Source: Clostridium paridis (GTDB taxonomy: Bacteria; Bacillota; Clostridia; Clostridiales; Clostridiaceae). From it: a stretch of DNA of 64,000 bases. A program made the translations under genes and the position numbers. Location of the stretch: the NCBI RefSeq assembly GCF_016765615.1, contig NZ_JAESWA010000022.1, positions 23,373 to 87,372 of the forward strand, given 5' to 3'. The stretch's first letter is position 1. Every line of letters begins with the position of its first letter. The notes beneath the pieces were generated by a model. That model ran no database searches. It worked only from the letters and a program-made list of their open reading frames with translations, and was not told the origin of the DNA. Positions 9,623-18,198 of the stretch are shown here, piece after piece.

Positions 9623-9653
9623 AAGATAAACTCTACCTTTTAGACAGAGTCAA
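9623..9653 (-). promoter_or_regulatory. MerR-type promoter of the methyltransferase gene
   Basis: Read on the minus strand, TTGACT (9648-9653) and TATCTT (9623-9628) are 19 bp apart, the overlong spacing used by MerR-family activators. The spacer contains an imperfect dyad, CTCTACC...AGACAGAG on the plus strand. The -35 and the first spacer bases match those upstream of the MerR genes at 19644 and 23294. Confidence 0.65.
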
Positions 9654-9794
9654 TTAAGATAGCTTTATTTTATTATTATATCTCAAAATTACCAATGTCT
9701 GTAATTTAATTATACTAAATATATAACTAATTTGTTTTTAAGCAAAGTATCAACCATATAAACTCAATAAGTAAGGAAGTAATTAAAGAAAAAA

Positions 9795-9826
9795 TAGTAG
9801 TTTCCAAAATTTTTAGGAAACTACTA
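9795..9826 (-). terminator. Terminator of aspA
   Basis: An 11-bp perfect inverted repeat TAGTAGTTTCC / GGAAACTACTA with a 10-nt loop, followed on the minus strand by an A/T-rich tail. It is 8 nt downstream of the aspA stop codon. Confidence 0.8.
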
Positions 9827-9833
9827 AAATAAC

Positions 9834-11255
9834 TTATATTGCGTGCTTATTAATTTTTACATCAGATGTTCTATCTACTTCTGTCATAGTAAATGGATTT
9901 AATACCTCTTTTAGCTGTTCAGGTGTCAAAATCCTTTTAGATGTTATTATTTCTTTAATAGGCCTTCCTGTACTTAAGGCTTCCTTTGCAAGTTCGGATG
10001 CTTTTTTATATCCAATATGTGGGCATAGTGCAGTTACTAATCCTATGCTATTATTAACCAATTCTTCGCATCTTTCTTTATTTGCAGTAATCCCACTAAT
10101 ACAGTTGTCTATAAAAGTCATTGTTGCATTTTGCAAAGTTTCAATAGATTCAAATAGGTTGTAAAATAGCACAGGTTCAAATGCATTTAATTCTAGTTGG
10201 CCTGCCTCTGCTGCCATTGTAATAGTAAAATCATTTCCTATTATATTATAAGCTACCTGTGAAACCACTTCTGGAATTACTGGATTTATCTTACCTGGCA
10301 TTATTGATGAACCATTTTGTTTAGCTGGCAAATTAATTTCGCCTAAGCCGGTTTTGGGACCACTTGAAAGTAGCCTTAGGTCATTAGCCATCTTAGATAA
10401 ATTAACTGCACAACTTTTTAATGTTCCTGATATTGTTACAAATCCATCTAAATTCTGTGTTGCATCAATTAAATCCTCTGATTGAACTACATTTACGCCT
10501 GTAACTATCTGTAGATTCTTAATTATATTATTTAGGTAATCAGTGCTTGCATTAACTGAAGTTCCAATTGCTGTGGCTCCCATATTTAATGTTAACATTT
10601 CATCCTTTACTTTAATTAACCTATCAATATCTCGTTTAATCATTGATGCATAAGCATTAAAAGATTGTCCTAGTCTTATTGGTACGGCATCTTGAAGCTG
10701 AGTTCTACCCATCTTTATTACACTATCAAATTCTATAGCTTTTAATTTAGTAGCTTGATACAAACGTTGAAGCTCTAATATAGCCTTAGGCAACATCTTC
10801 AATACTGTAAGCTTTCCTGCAGATGGAAATACATCATTAGTAGACTGTGCCATATTAACATGATCATTTGGATGCACAATGCTATAATTTCCTTTTACTC
10901 CACCAAGTATCTCAATAGCTCTATTTGCAATAACTTCATTTGCATTCATATTTGCAGAAGTTCCTGCCCCTCCTTGTATAGGATCTACAATAAATTGATT
11001 ATGAAATTTTCCCGCGATAATTTCATCGCATGCATATATAATAGCGTTTGCTATATTTACCTCTAAGGTATATGAATCTCTATTAGTAATAGCAGCTGCT
11101 TTTTTAATTTGGGCTAAACTAACTATAAATAACGGATGAATTGTTTTATTTGTAATTTTAAAATTATTATTTGCTCTAAGTGTCTGGATTCCATAATAAG
11201 CATCAACTGGTACTTTCATATTTCCTATGGAATCATATTCTATTCTTGTCTTCAT
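9834..11255 (-). CDS. aspA: Aspartate ammonia-lyase
   Basis: 473 aa, the usual aspartase length. It belongs to the fumarase/aspartase superfamily: GGAGTSANMNANEV (95-108) and the signature loop GSSIMPGKINP (315-325) with the catalytic Ser are present. The N-terminus MKTRIEYDSIG is aspartase-like rather than class II fumarase-like. The enzyme deaminates L-aspartate to fumarate and ammonia in the cytoplasm, feeding fumarate respiration or amino-acid catabolism. The start has AGAGGAG. It is monocistronic, with a divergent Lrp-family regulator 346 bp away that is a natural candidate controller. Confidence 0.93.
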   Translation of the reverse strand: MKTRIEYDSIGNMKVPVDAYYGIQTLRANNNFKITNKTIHPLFIVSLAQIKKAAAITNRDSYTLEVNIANAIIYACDEIIAGKFHNQFIVDPIQGGAGTSANMNANEVIANRAIEILGGVKGNYSIVHPNDHVNMAQSTNDVFPSAGKLTVLKMLPKAILELQRLYQATKLKAIEFDSVIKMGRTQLQDAVPIRLGQSFNAYASMIKRDIDRLIKVKDEMLTLNMGATAIGTSVNASTDYLNNIIKNLQIVTGVNVVQSEDLIDATQNLDGFVTISGTLKSCAVNLSKMANDLRLLSSGPKTGLGEINLPAKQNGSSIMPGKINPVIPEVVSQVAYNIIGNDFTITMAAEAGQLELNAFEPVLFYNLFESIETLQNATMTFIDNCISGITANKERCEELVNNSIGLVTALCPHIGYKKASELAKEALSTGRPIKEIITSKRILTPEQLKEVLNPFTMTEVDRTSDVKINKHAI

Positions 11256-11601
11256 ATAAAAAACTCCTCTAATCTCTTATTATTCCTACCAATTGGAGAT
11301 TAACACTCTTTTTTATCAATGTAAATCCATATGATGAATTTGCTAAGAAAAGATAAAAAAAGACATGCTTTACTTAATTAAAATTAATTTTTATATAGTA
11401 TTAGTTAATTTTATTAAGAAGATTTTTTATCATTTTAGTGTATTAAGCTTAATATTCTAAACCAAAGGTATGTAATAATTATTTGAAAACTAATGCAAAA
11501 CTTAATTATATTAAGTATAATATATAGATGTAAGTTAGTTTATTTTTAGAAAGGGGATTAATTTAAGTTGACTTGAATTTAAAATTCAACTCTCTTAAGT
11601 A
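11256..11601. promoter_or_regulatory. aspA / Lrp-family intergenic control region
   Basis: 346 bp without a gene between two divergent genes. It is very AT-rich. A short inverted repeat TAATCTC / GAGATTA (11270-11276 and 11296-11302) lies in the aspA leader, and a palindrome lies at 11573-11589 in the Lrp leader. Lrp-type proteins bind AT-rich degenerate sites, so this is the likely target region. I could not pick a convincing single promoter for either gene. Confidence 0.4.
11573..11589 (+). repeat. Palindrome in the leader of the Lrp-family gene
   Basis: TTGAATTT-A-AAATTCAA, 8-bp perfect arms. It lies between an AAAGGGGA sequence (11550-11557) and the start codon at 11602, in a leader where no ribosome site is found directly before the ATG. 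It may be an autoregulatory operator or an RNA hairpin. Confidence 0.5.
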
Positions 11602-12051
11602 ATGTTTATGGATGATATAGATTTAAAACTAATTGAACTTTTACAAGAAAATGCACGATATTCACTTAAACATTTAGCCAAAGAAGTGTTTTTATCTACG
11701 CCAGCAGTATCTGCACGTATTTTAAAATTAGAGGAGGCAGGAATAATAACTGGTTACTCTGCTCAACTAGATCCATTAAAATTAGGATATAATATTAAAG
11801 CCTTTATTAATCTAGAAATGTCTCCAAAACAAAAACCTGAATTCTACCCCTTTATTGCTTCGTGTCCTAATGTACTTGAATGCAATTGCGTAACAGGGAA
11901 GTATTCTATGCTTATTAAGGTAGCTTACCATACAACCTTAGAGTTAGATTCTTTTATAGGTGAACTACAAAAGTATGGAAATACAGAAACACAAATTGTT
12001 TTCTCTACACCTGTTGAACATAGAGGTATTGATATTTCTAATAATAGATAA
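11602..12051 (+). CDS. Lrp/AsnC family transcriptional regulator
   Basis: 149 aa. An N-terminal winged helix-turn-helix (residues 3-60, with LSTPAVSARILKLEEAGII) is followed by the RAM ligand-binding domain (about 70-142, with the turn NCVTGKYSMLIKV). Such proteins sense amino acids and act locally or globally. Divergence from aspA suggests control of aspartate use. The start is unusual: the only candidate ATGs (11602 or 11608) lack a nearby Shine-Dalgarno, and the nearest purine-rich stretch is about 45 nt upstream, beyond a palindrome. Confidence 0.88.
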   Translation: MFMDDIDLKLIELLQENARYSLKHLAKEVFLSTPAVSARILKLEEAGIITGYSAQLDPLKLGYNIKAFINLEMSPKQKPEFYPFIASCPNVLECNCVTGKYSMLIKVAYHTTLELDSFIGELQKYGNTETQIVFSTPVEHRGIDISNNR

Positions 12052-12056
12052 AATTC

Positions 12057-12099
12057 AAAGCAGAAATCTTGATTATACCCTATCTAGACTTCTGCTTTT
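12057..12099. terminator. Terminator between Lrp gene and degV
   Basis: Inverted repeat AAAGCAGAA (12057-12065) / TTCTGCTTT (12090-12098) with an additional ATCT/AGA inner pairing and flanking T/A tracts. It lies between converging genes and can serve both. Confidence 0.75.
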
Positions 12100-12103
12100 G
12101 TTA

Positions 12104-12976
12104 TTAATTACTTCTTTTATCTAATTCATCATTAAAGAAAAATATTCCTACACCACCTATACCTAGATGGCTTCCTAATACACTCCCTATTTTATTAATT
12201 ATAAATTGTTTATATCCTAATTTTATTTTTATCATATTTACAAGTTCTTCTGCAGTTTCTATATCATCTGCATGACTCACGCCTATAATTTGTTCTTTAT
12301 AGTTACCTGCTCGTTCCTCCAAAATATCCACCATTCTATGTAATGCTTTCTTTTTACCTCTAACTTTTTGGATTATCTCCATTTCTCCATTACTTACGTC
12401 CAAAATAGGTTTTATATCTAAAATATTACCTATAACCCCTTGAGTTTTACCAATACGACCGCCTTTAATTAGCCAATTTAGATCTGCAATTGTAAAAACA
12501 TGTTCTATATGAGTAACTAGATTCCTTATCTTCCCAACTATTTCATAAAAACTATGTCCACTTTCTTGAGTAAATTTTATTGCTTCAAGAATGATTAATC
12601 CAGTAGCTGTAGAACCACTTTTAGAATCAATAACTTCCATGTTTATTTTGGGGTATCTCTCCTTTAATTCTAGAACTATAGTTTTAGCTAATCTATATGT
12701 TCCAGAAAGTGCTGAGGAAAAAGATAAAAATATAAAATCCTCACCTTTATTGCAGCATTCTTCAAAAATATCATACATGTCTTTTGGATTAGGTTGAGAT
12801 GTTTTAGGTAAAATTCCTCTTCTCATAGCGGAATACACCTCATCTACATTTATTGTCTTTTTATCTAAATAGTCTTTATCGTCAATAAGTACTTTTAAGG
12901 GTATTAAGCTAATATTGCTTTTTATAATCAAATCTTCTGGTAAGTCACAGGTGCTGTCCACAATAAATTTAACCAC
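12104..12976 (-). CDS. DegV family protein (fatty-acid-binding kinase subunit type)
   Basis: 290 aa. It begins with the family signature KFIVDSTCDLP and contains LSSALSGTYRLA and SHADDIETAEELV. DegV/FakB proteins bind a fatty acid and present it to the kinase FakA. No fakA is in this window. An upstream ATG would give 303 aa, but the GTG at 12976 gives the canonical MVKFIVDST start with AAGGTGAT at about 7 nt, whereas the ATG at 12985 has its GGTG abutting. It is monocistronic. Confidence 0.9.
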   Translation of the reverse strand: MVKFIVDSTCDLPEDLIIKSNISLIPLKVLIDDKDYLDKKTINVDEVYSAMRRGILPKTSQPNPKDMYDIFEECCNKGEDFIFLSFSSALSGTYRLAKTIVLELKERYPKINMEVIDSKSGSTATGLIILEAIKFTQESGHSFYEIVGKIRNLVTHIEHVFTIADLNWLIKGGRIGKTQGVIGNILDIKPILDVSNGEMEIIQKVRGKKKALHRMVDILEERAGNYKEQIIGVSHADDIETAEELVNMIKIKLGYKQFIINKIGSVLGSHLGIGGVGIFFFNDELDKRSN

Positions 12977-13101
12977 TGAAATCATCACCTTTTTATAAAT
13001 TAATATATTACACATTATATATTATAATTATAGTTATCATTTAATTCCTTGTCCAATTACTAAGCATATTATTATATTATGGTTTTTCTAGAAAATATAA
13101 C

Positions 13102-13128
13102 AAATAGGCACTAAAATAGTACCTATTT
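13102..13128 (-). terminator. Stem-loop downstream of the propeller pseudogene
   Basis: AAATAGGCAC / GTACCTATTT, a 10-bp stem with one mismatch, overlapping the 3' end of the pseudogene at 13123. The sequence beyond the stem is A/T-rich. A relic terminator is likely. Confidence 0.55.
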
Positions 13129-14004
13129 ATTTATTGAAAATCTATATATTCTTGATTTTCCATTATTTGAATTGATATAAAATAAATTATTTCCCTCATT
13201 GGTCCATAGAATTTCATTTCCATATTGTGCATTCCTATAAATCATAGTATCTAATTCTATTTTATCTTTATCAAATAATGCTACATGCACCTCATTGTTA
13301 TTAGATGAAATATCGCTAGAAATATATGAAATTTTATCCTCATCTTTTGTTAGTTTTACTTCATAAACATTTCCAGACTTTAAAATCTTGTATGTGCTGT
13401 TTGACATATTATAAATAAAAATTCCGCTATTACCGTCAACACTTCCACTAAAAATAAAGTTTCCATCATTTAATGGAATAACATTATAAGCAGAACCTTT
13501 TATTTTTAAATCTGTTATCTCTTTATTATCGATATTTATTTCCTTTATGCTTAAATAAGTTTCATTATCTTTTCAAATTCCTTGTTCTATAGCATATAAA
13601 ATTTTTCTATCCTTAGACATAAATAAGTTGTAAGTGTTTTTATAATTCTTATATAGCATATTAGTTGTACTATCATCAAAATTCATTAGTTTCTCTACTT
13701 TATCTGTATTTAATTCCTTAATAATAATAGAATTATCTGCAATTCCAACTATTCTATTATCATCTATGAACAAAGCTGAAGTTAATGCACCTTTATAAAT
13801 TTCATCTATTCTATTTGTATAAATATCCTGTAGATAAGTTCTAGTTTCTCCATTGCTCTCACTCTTTTCAATATATACCACTTTATTTGTATCATTTGTT
13901 TCATATAAATTATTTATATTGCTTTCATACTTTGCTAGTATTGTATTATTTTTTTTACTTTCCATATCAAATATACTAATTCCTATATAACTTCTTGTAT
14001 GGGG
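13123..14004 (-). pseudogene. Broken beta-propeller (WD40/TolB-like) protein remnant
   Basis: Two open stretches (13965-13573 and 13572-13123) are one reading frame interrupted by an in-frame TGA at 13573-13575. Translation through the TGA continues without a shift as repeated beta-strand motifs such as NVIPLNDGNFIFSGS and ILWTNEGNNLFYIN, the pattern of a TolB/WD40-like beta-propeller. The 5' end is also gone: open codons run back to about 14004, where an in-frame TAG is met, with no ribosome site. About 281 codons follow the first ATG. It abuts a plus-strand fragment of another gene, so a deletion removed both N-termini. Confidence 0.75.
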
Positions 14005-14262
14005 CTAGAGAATAAACCAGCTTTAGATAAATCACAAGCCTATTCTAAAGTTCAAATGAAACAAGTGGCATACCTAGATGAAAATACTGGTCTTCCTACA
14101 AAAATCGAAGCATATATATTAAAAAACGATAAATTTGAGCTTCAAGATACTACCCTATATGAATTTAAATACATTGAATCTGTAGGAAATCTATTTGACA
14201 CTTCAGGAGTAAAACTAAATCAGTTACCTGAATATAAGTATGATGCAAATGCTGTAGGATAA
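13999..14262 (+). pseudogene. C-terminal fragment of a LolA-like / outer-membrane-lipoprotein-sorting-type protein
   Basis: 87 codons with no ribosome site and no plausible N-terminus. The residues (LDENTGLPTKIEAYILKN and FKYIESVGNLFDTSGVKLN) resemble the C-terminal beta strands of LolA-like lipoprotein-sorting proteins found as anti-sigma or lipoprotein partners in Firmicutes. The family call is tentative. It starts exactly where the minus-strand propeller fragment ends and is followed by an intact terminator, so it is best read as the surviving 3' end of a once divergent gene. Confidence 0.6.
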
Positions 14263-14299
14263 ATAAAAAAAGGCTTTTATAAGCCTTTTTTATTTATCC
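14257..14299. terminator. Long bidirectional terminator
   Basis: An almost perfect 19-20 bp stem (14257-14276 and 14281-14299, one bulged A) with a TTAT loop and GGCTT/AAGCC core flanked by A7 and T6. It separates the fragment above from the minus-strand membrane protein gene. Confidence 0.9.
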
Positions 14300-14353
14300 T
14301 TTTAAATTATTATTAGTTTAAAGAATCTCCTATATACAATTTCTCCATAAATT

Positions 14354-15373
14354 CTATTCAAATTCAGAAAACATTTTATTTCTATTAGTTCCTTCCATTA
14401 CAACTCCAAACATAATAACAAATAATATCGAAAAAATAGCTATGAAAGCTATTCCAAAGAAATCCAACTTTCCTTCTTCAAGCATTACTTTCCCTATCAA
14501 AAGAGAAATAATCAAAAATATAATACCATAGACAAAATAAAGTTTAGTGTAAATTGAATTTTGCTTTTTCTTTTTTATTAGATAGCTATTCCAATCTAAT
14601 GGGTTTTTATTTTTGCTATTACATTTATTTATATATTTCTTATAATCTTTACTTAAGAATTCTATATATTGCTCTTTTCTACTATCTAAATTTTTATTAT
14701 TAGTCATTCTAGTAATTGACCACACAATAAAATTTAATAGTGTTAAGTATAAGATTATCAATACTGAATTATTAAAAGTTATTGTTACTCCATAGACATC
14801 AAAAGTTTCATTAGTAAATGTATATATTGTAATAGGTATAAGTATCATAAAAAAAGACACACAATTACCAATTCTTTTACAAAGTTTAGGATTTTCGAAA
14901 TACTTTTTTGTTATTAAATCAGTAATTATTGGTGAACTTATTATTCCTAGCATTAATATTATTTCACCTATTCCAAAACGCATTTCAGAAAAGACATTTG
15001 TATTTTTACCATTGAATATTCTATTGCAAAAGCTTATAAATAAATGAACAAAAGAAACAAAGTAAACTGAGCTAAGAAATGTTGAACATATTCTTGACAT
15101 CTTATAAACATATATGGATTCTCCATAAATCATATTGTCACAATAACCTTTTAAGTTATTGCCTGTTATTTCAAATACATTCTTTCCTTCTTCTTGCGCT
15201 GATAAGAAACTATCCAATACTTGTAGTAAACAACTATTCTTCTCTTTATAATTTAATTTTGAAGATATATTTATATATGCCTCAACTTTAAAAAATTGAG
15301 TTTTATACTCCATTTCTAATTGATTTATATAGTCTCTATAATTATCAATAATAATATTTTTATCACTTTTCAC
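14354..15373 (-). CDS. DUF1048-like multi-pass membrane protein
   Basis: 339 aa. The cytoplasmic N-terminal segment (about 1-95) contains SAQEEGKNVFEITGNNLKGYCDN, resembling the DUF1048 pattern (small helical proteins usually next to PadR regulators). About six hydrophobic helices follow between residues 110 and 330, with a charged loop around 220-260. The start is GTG with AAGGGGAAG upstream. It lies 12 nt after the PadR gene in the same operon, so PadR probably controls it. Function unknown. Confidence 0.75.
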   Translation of the reverse strand: MKSDKNIIIDNYRDYINQLEMEYKTQFFKVEAYINISSKLNYKEKNSCLLQVLDSFLSAQEEGKNVFEITGNNLKGYCDNMIYGESIYVYKMSRICSTFLSSVYFVSFVHLFISFCNRIFNGKNTNVFSEMRFGIGEIILMLGIISSPIITDLITKKYFENPKLCKRIGNCVSFFMILIPITIYTFTNETFDVYGVTITFNNSVLIILYLTLLNFIVWSITRMTNNKNLDSRKEQYIEFLSKDYKKYINKCNSKNKNPLDWNSYLIKKKKQNSIYTKLYFVYGIIFLIISLLIGKVMLEEGKLDFFGIAFIAIFSILFVIMFGVVMEGTNRNKMFSEFE

Positions 15374-15385
15374 AATATCTTCCCC

Positions 15386-15712
15386 TTATAAATTCTCTGC
15401 ATTAATAATTTCATATGTTTTTGATGTTATATCATTGAATACTTTTTTAAAATCTTCATAATACTTTTCTCCTAAGGTAGTAATTATATAATACTTTCTT
15501 TTCGGCCCTAATGGTGATTTCCGAATACTACAGCTTATGATGCCTTTTTTCTCCATCCTTGTTAATATAGGATATAATGTACCTTCATATATATCCTTAA
15601 ATCCATATTTATTTAGAATTAGTAATATCTCATATCCATAGGTTTCTCCTCTAGATATAATACTAAGAACATTACCTTCTAATATTCCTTTTAGTAATTG
15701 TGATTCATCCAT
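15386..15712 (-). CDS. PadR family transcriptional regulator
   Basis: 108 aa, a short (PadR-s2) member. The winged helix carries GETYGYEILLIL and YEGTLYPILTRMEKKGII (residues 22-58), followed by a short C-terminal dimerisation helix. GGGAGGGA precedes the ATG. It is the first gene of an operon with the DUF1048-like membrane protein, the usual PadR-target arrangement. The promoter region contains imperfect TAGTAG/CTACTA repeats (about 15740-15770) that could be its operator. Confidence 0.9.
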   Translation of the reverse strand: MDESQLLKGILEGNVLSIISRGETYGYEILLILNKYGFKDIYEGTLYPILTRMEKKGIISCSIRKSPLGPKRKYYIITTLGEKYYEDFKKVFNDITSKTYEIINAENL

Positions 15713-15788
15713 TTCTTATCCCTCCCTACTATGCAAACAATAGTAGTATCTATATTTTACCATCCTACTAAGCATTGTCAAGTAGCAT

Positions 15789-15822
15789 CCAAAAAAAAGA
15801 ATCTCAAATTAAAATGAGATTC
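15789..15822 (-). terminator. Terminator of the amidase gene
   Basis: GAATCTCA (15799-15806) / TGAGATTC (15815-15822). On the minus strand the stem is followed by a run of eight T. It lies 46 nt downstream of the amidase stop. Confidence 0.85.
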
Positions 15823-15868
15823 AAATTTAAAGAATTTTTATTTTACATAATCGCTTGTACAACTTTTT

Positions 15869-16738
15869 TTAATTTAAAGCTTTAATAATACCACTAGATA
15901 ATCCTGATGCTATTTTGTCCTGATATTCATTACTACTAAGCCATCTATCTTCATTAGGATTTGACATAAATCCAGTTTCAACTAAAACAACTGGTACTTT
16001 TGACCAATTAAACCCTGTAAGGTCACTTCTTTCTGATATACCTCTATTCTTCATTCCTGCAGATTTTATTAGTTCACTTAGTATTATCCCGCCATCTTTT
16101 TTACTCATATCTTTAATGTTTTTTGCATATCCCACTGCCGCAGGTACAAGCATAGTAGCTCCACTTGCACTAGAATCTTCTGCTGAATCGCAATGTATTC
16201 TTATTACTAAATCTGCATTATTATTATTTCCAACTTCTGCTCTATCTATATTTCCTGGATCTTGGTTATTGTCAGTTTTAGTCATAATAACTTCTATTCC
16301 ATTATTCTCTAGTTTCGTCTTGAGCTTTGAAGCGATCTGCATTGCAACTACATATTCTGGTGTTTTAGTATTGATACCTTGAGCTCCTCCTGGATCTTTT
16401 ATTTTCATTACATTTGAATCAGGAGATATTTTCTCCGTTCCCTTATTTCCCCCAGCACCATGACCAGGATCGATAACTACTTTCTTCTTATTAGTTAAAT
16501 TTTTATTACTTGCTATTTCAGCATTATTATTTTTAGTTTCTTCAGTGTCTTTTTTCTCACTACCCGCTTTGCTACTTTCAACTTTAGGTGCATTTTCTAC
16601 CTTTTCTTCAGTTGTATTATTTTGAGTAGCTTGTACTGTATCTTCTTGTTTTTTAGGAGCCTCCTCCTTTGCCTTACTACAACCTAAAAAAGTTAATGTC
16701 ATCGCTATAATAATTAAATAAGCTATAGGTTTTTTCAT
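15869..16738 (-). CDS. N-acetylmuramoyl-L-alanine amidase, lipoprotein
   Basis: 289 aa. A signal peptide ends in the lipobox LTFLGC with Cys20 as the lipidated residue, so it is anchored on the outer face of the membrane. A Ser/Lys/Glu/Asn-rich linker (21-85) precedes an Amidase_3 domain (about 86-289) with zinc ligands His93 (DPGHG), Glu128 and His182 (IHCDS) and catalytic Glu254 (VETGFMSN). It cleaves the amide bond between MurNAc and the stem peptide in cell separation, sporulation or germination. The start has AGGAGAAAG. Monocistronic. Confidence 0.92.
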   Translation of the reverse strand: MKKPIAYLIIIAMTLTFLGCSKAKEEAPKKQEDTVQATQNNTTEEKVENAPKVESSKAGSEKKDTEETKNNNAEIASNKNLTNKKKVVIDPGHGAGGNKGTEKISPDSNVMKIKDPGGAQGINTKTPEYVVAMQIASKLKTKLENNGIEVIMTKTDNNQDPGNIDRAEVGNNNNADLVIRIHCDSAEDSSASGATMLVPAAVGYAKNIKDMSKKDGGIILSELIKSAGMKNRGISERSDLTGFNWSKVPVVLVETGFMSNPNEDRWLSSNEYQDKIASGLSSGIIKALN

Positions 16739-16765
16739 TAATATCTTTCTCCTATTATTAAATAG

Positions 16766-16822
16766 TCTATATGATTATTTGATAAATTAATTATAATTGA
16801 GTTTGTCAAATAATCATATAGA
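16766..16822 (-). repeat. 17-bp perfect inverted repeat in the amidase leader
   Basis: Arms 16766-16782 and 16806-16822 are exact reverse complements, with a 23-nt AT-rich spacer. The arms are AT-rich and no T tract follows on the minus strand, so it is not a standard terminator for the DUF503 gene. It lies 28 nt upstream of the amidase ATG. Confidence 0.7.
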
Positions 16823-16877
16823 TTTTACTATATCTAAACTAAATTTTACTGATTGCGGAATGTATCCTGGCTATTAC

Positions 16878-17156
16878 TTAGTCTTCTCTCTCAATATTTA
16901 TTATCTCAGCATCTGTGTTTTCTTCGATGAAGGTTATAATATTTTCCATTGTTGAATCCATTTGAGATGCACTACCACATATCCCTGCAATGCCTATAAC
17001 TATAGTTTGATGTATATCCTGTTCATCTATTTCTGCAACTGAAATATTAAACTTATTTTTAAGTCTTTGAGTTATACTCTTTACAATCATTCTTTTTTCC
17101 TTTAAGGAATGTACCCATGATGCTCTTAGGGTAACTCGAAGTAATAATATTCTCAT
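16878..17156 (-). CDS. DUF503 family protein (YlxP-like)
   Basis: 92 aa. The pattern RVTLRASWVHSLKEKRMIVKSI is the DUF503 signature. These small alpha/beta proteins include B. subtilis YlxP, found near ribosome and translation genes, with no settled biochemical role. An ATG six codons upstream exists, but AGAGGGAGAG just before the ATG at 17156 fixes this start. It lies 20 nt downstream of the YhaM-type nuclease gene and is probably cotranscribed with it. Confidence 0.88.
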   Translation of the reverse strand: MRILLLRVTLRASWVHSLKEKRMIVKSITQRLKNKFNISVAEIDEQDIHQTIVIGIAGICGSASQMDSTMENIITFIEENTDAEIINIERED

Positions 17157-17176
17157 AATCTCTCCCTCTTTCATTA

Positions 17177-18079
17177 TTACAAATATAATTTCATTGATAT
17201 TTTTCTATCAAATTCTGACCAATTACCAGGCTCAGTTTTCTCCTTTAATTGTGATATTTTATTCATAGTAGCGTCTATCGTATCTGCAAAATTAAGTATA
17301 TACGACTCTTCCATTTTCATTTCTCTCGGTGAGCCAAATTCTAACTTTCCATGATGTTGTACAACACACCCTTTTATTCTATTTACGAAGTCTTCTGTGT
17401 ATATTGAAGAATTTTCACTAATAGCTTTATCTATTAATTCTACTCCAATTACAATATGTCCTTCTAATTCCCCTCTTAATGTATATTTAAATGGCCCATC
17501 ATAATATAATTCATATATTTTCCCAATATCATGAAGTTTCGCTGCAAGTACTGCTGTTTCAGTTCTTCTACATTCATATTTTTCACATAGCATAGCAGTT
17601 AATTGCATTACACCTAAGGTATGTTCAGCTAGCCCACCTATATAGTTATGGTGCATTGAGACTCCACCTATTCCTCTTTTAAACTTATCTACAAATGCTT
17701 CATCCTTAAAGAAATAATCATTTAAGGCTTTAGCTTCAGGAGATATTATATATTCATCTGTATAGAGTTCAATCTCATCCATTATTTCCTCAATAGGCCT
17801 TTTTACAGTTGGTAGAAAATCTGAATAGTCAAATTCTGAAATGAATTCATATTTCTTAACTTCTAAGGTTCCATCTTTAATTCCTTCAATCTCTAATACT
17901 TTTCCTTCTTTAATATCATCTCTTCTATTTGGGATTGTTGCCTTAATATCACCTGTTTTATCAGACATAATACATATAACCCTTGATGCTTCCCTAGAAA
18001 TAATTCTATTCACCATAAGATCTATTTTCATGTTACTTCCTGTTTTTATTTCACTTAAATATTTCTTTTTTGTAGTCAT
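17177..18079 (-). CDS. yhaM: 3'-5' exoribonuclease of the YhaM family (OB fold plus HD domain)
   Basis: 300 aa. An N-terminal OB-fold nucleic-acid-binding domain (residues 15-90, RVICIMSDKTGDIKATIPN) is followed by an HD metal-dependent phosphohydrolase domain (about 140-270) with HHNYIGGLAEHT, KLHDIGKI and VQHHGKLEFGSP. This is the arrangement of YhaM/Cbf1, a 3'-5' exonuclease acting on RNA and some DNA in the cytoplasm. AGGAGG precedes the ATG. It heads a likely two-gene operon with DUF503. The gene symbol is by family resemblance. Confidence 0.85.
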   Translation of the reverse strand: MTTKKKYLSEIKTGSNMKIDLMVNRIISREASRVICIMSDKTGDIKATIPNRRDDIKEGKVLEIEGIKDGTLEVKKYEFISEFDYSDFLPTVKRPIEEIMDEIELYTDEYIISPEAKALNDYFFKDEAFVDKFKRGIGGVSMHHNYIGGLAEHTLGVMQLTAMLCEKYECRRTETAVLAAKLHDIGKIYELYYDGPFKYTLRGELEGHIVIGVELIDKAISENSSIYTEDFVNRIKGCVVQHHGKLEFGSPREMKMEESYILNFADTIDATMNKISQLKEKTEPGNWSEFDRKISMKLYL

Positions 18080-18154
18080 TTTTTCCTCCTAGATATAACA
18101 GATTCTAAAGGTAGTATGTGTAGAATTATTTTTACTATAGCTTTTTTACAAACT

Positions 18155-18192
18155 AAAATACCTATGCTAGTTGCTCTTAGCATAGGTATTTT
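18155..18192 (-). terminator. Terminator of the MerR/GyrI operon
   Basis: A 15-bp inverted repeat (18155-18169 and 18178-18192) with an 8-nt loop, followed by T-rich sequence on the minus strand, just after the GyrI-like gene. Confidence 0.8.
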
Positions 18193-18198
18193 TATGAG

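Noticed and set aside
9834..11255. Class II fumarase (fumC)
   Set aside because: Same superfamily signature, but the N-terminus and length match aspartase and an Lrp-type regulator is adjacent.
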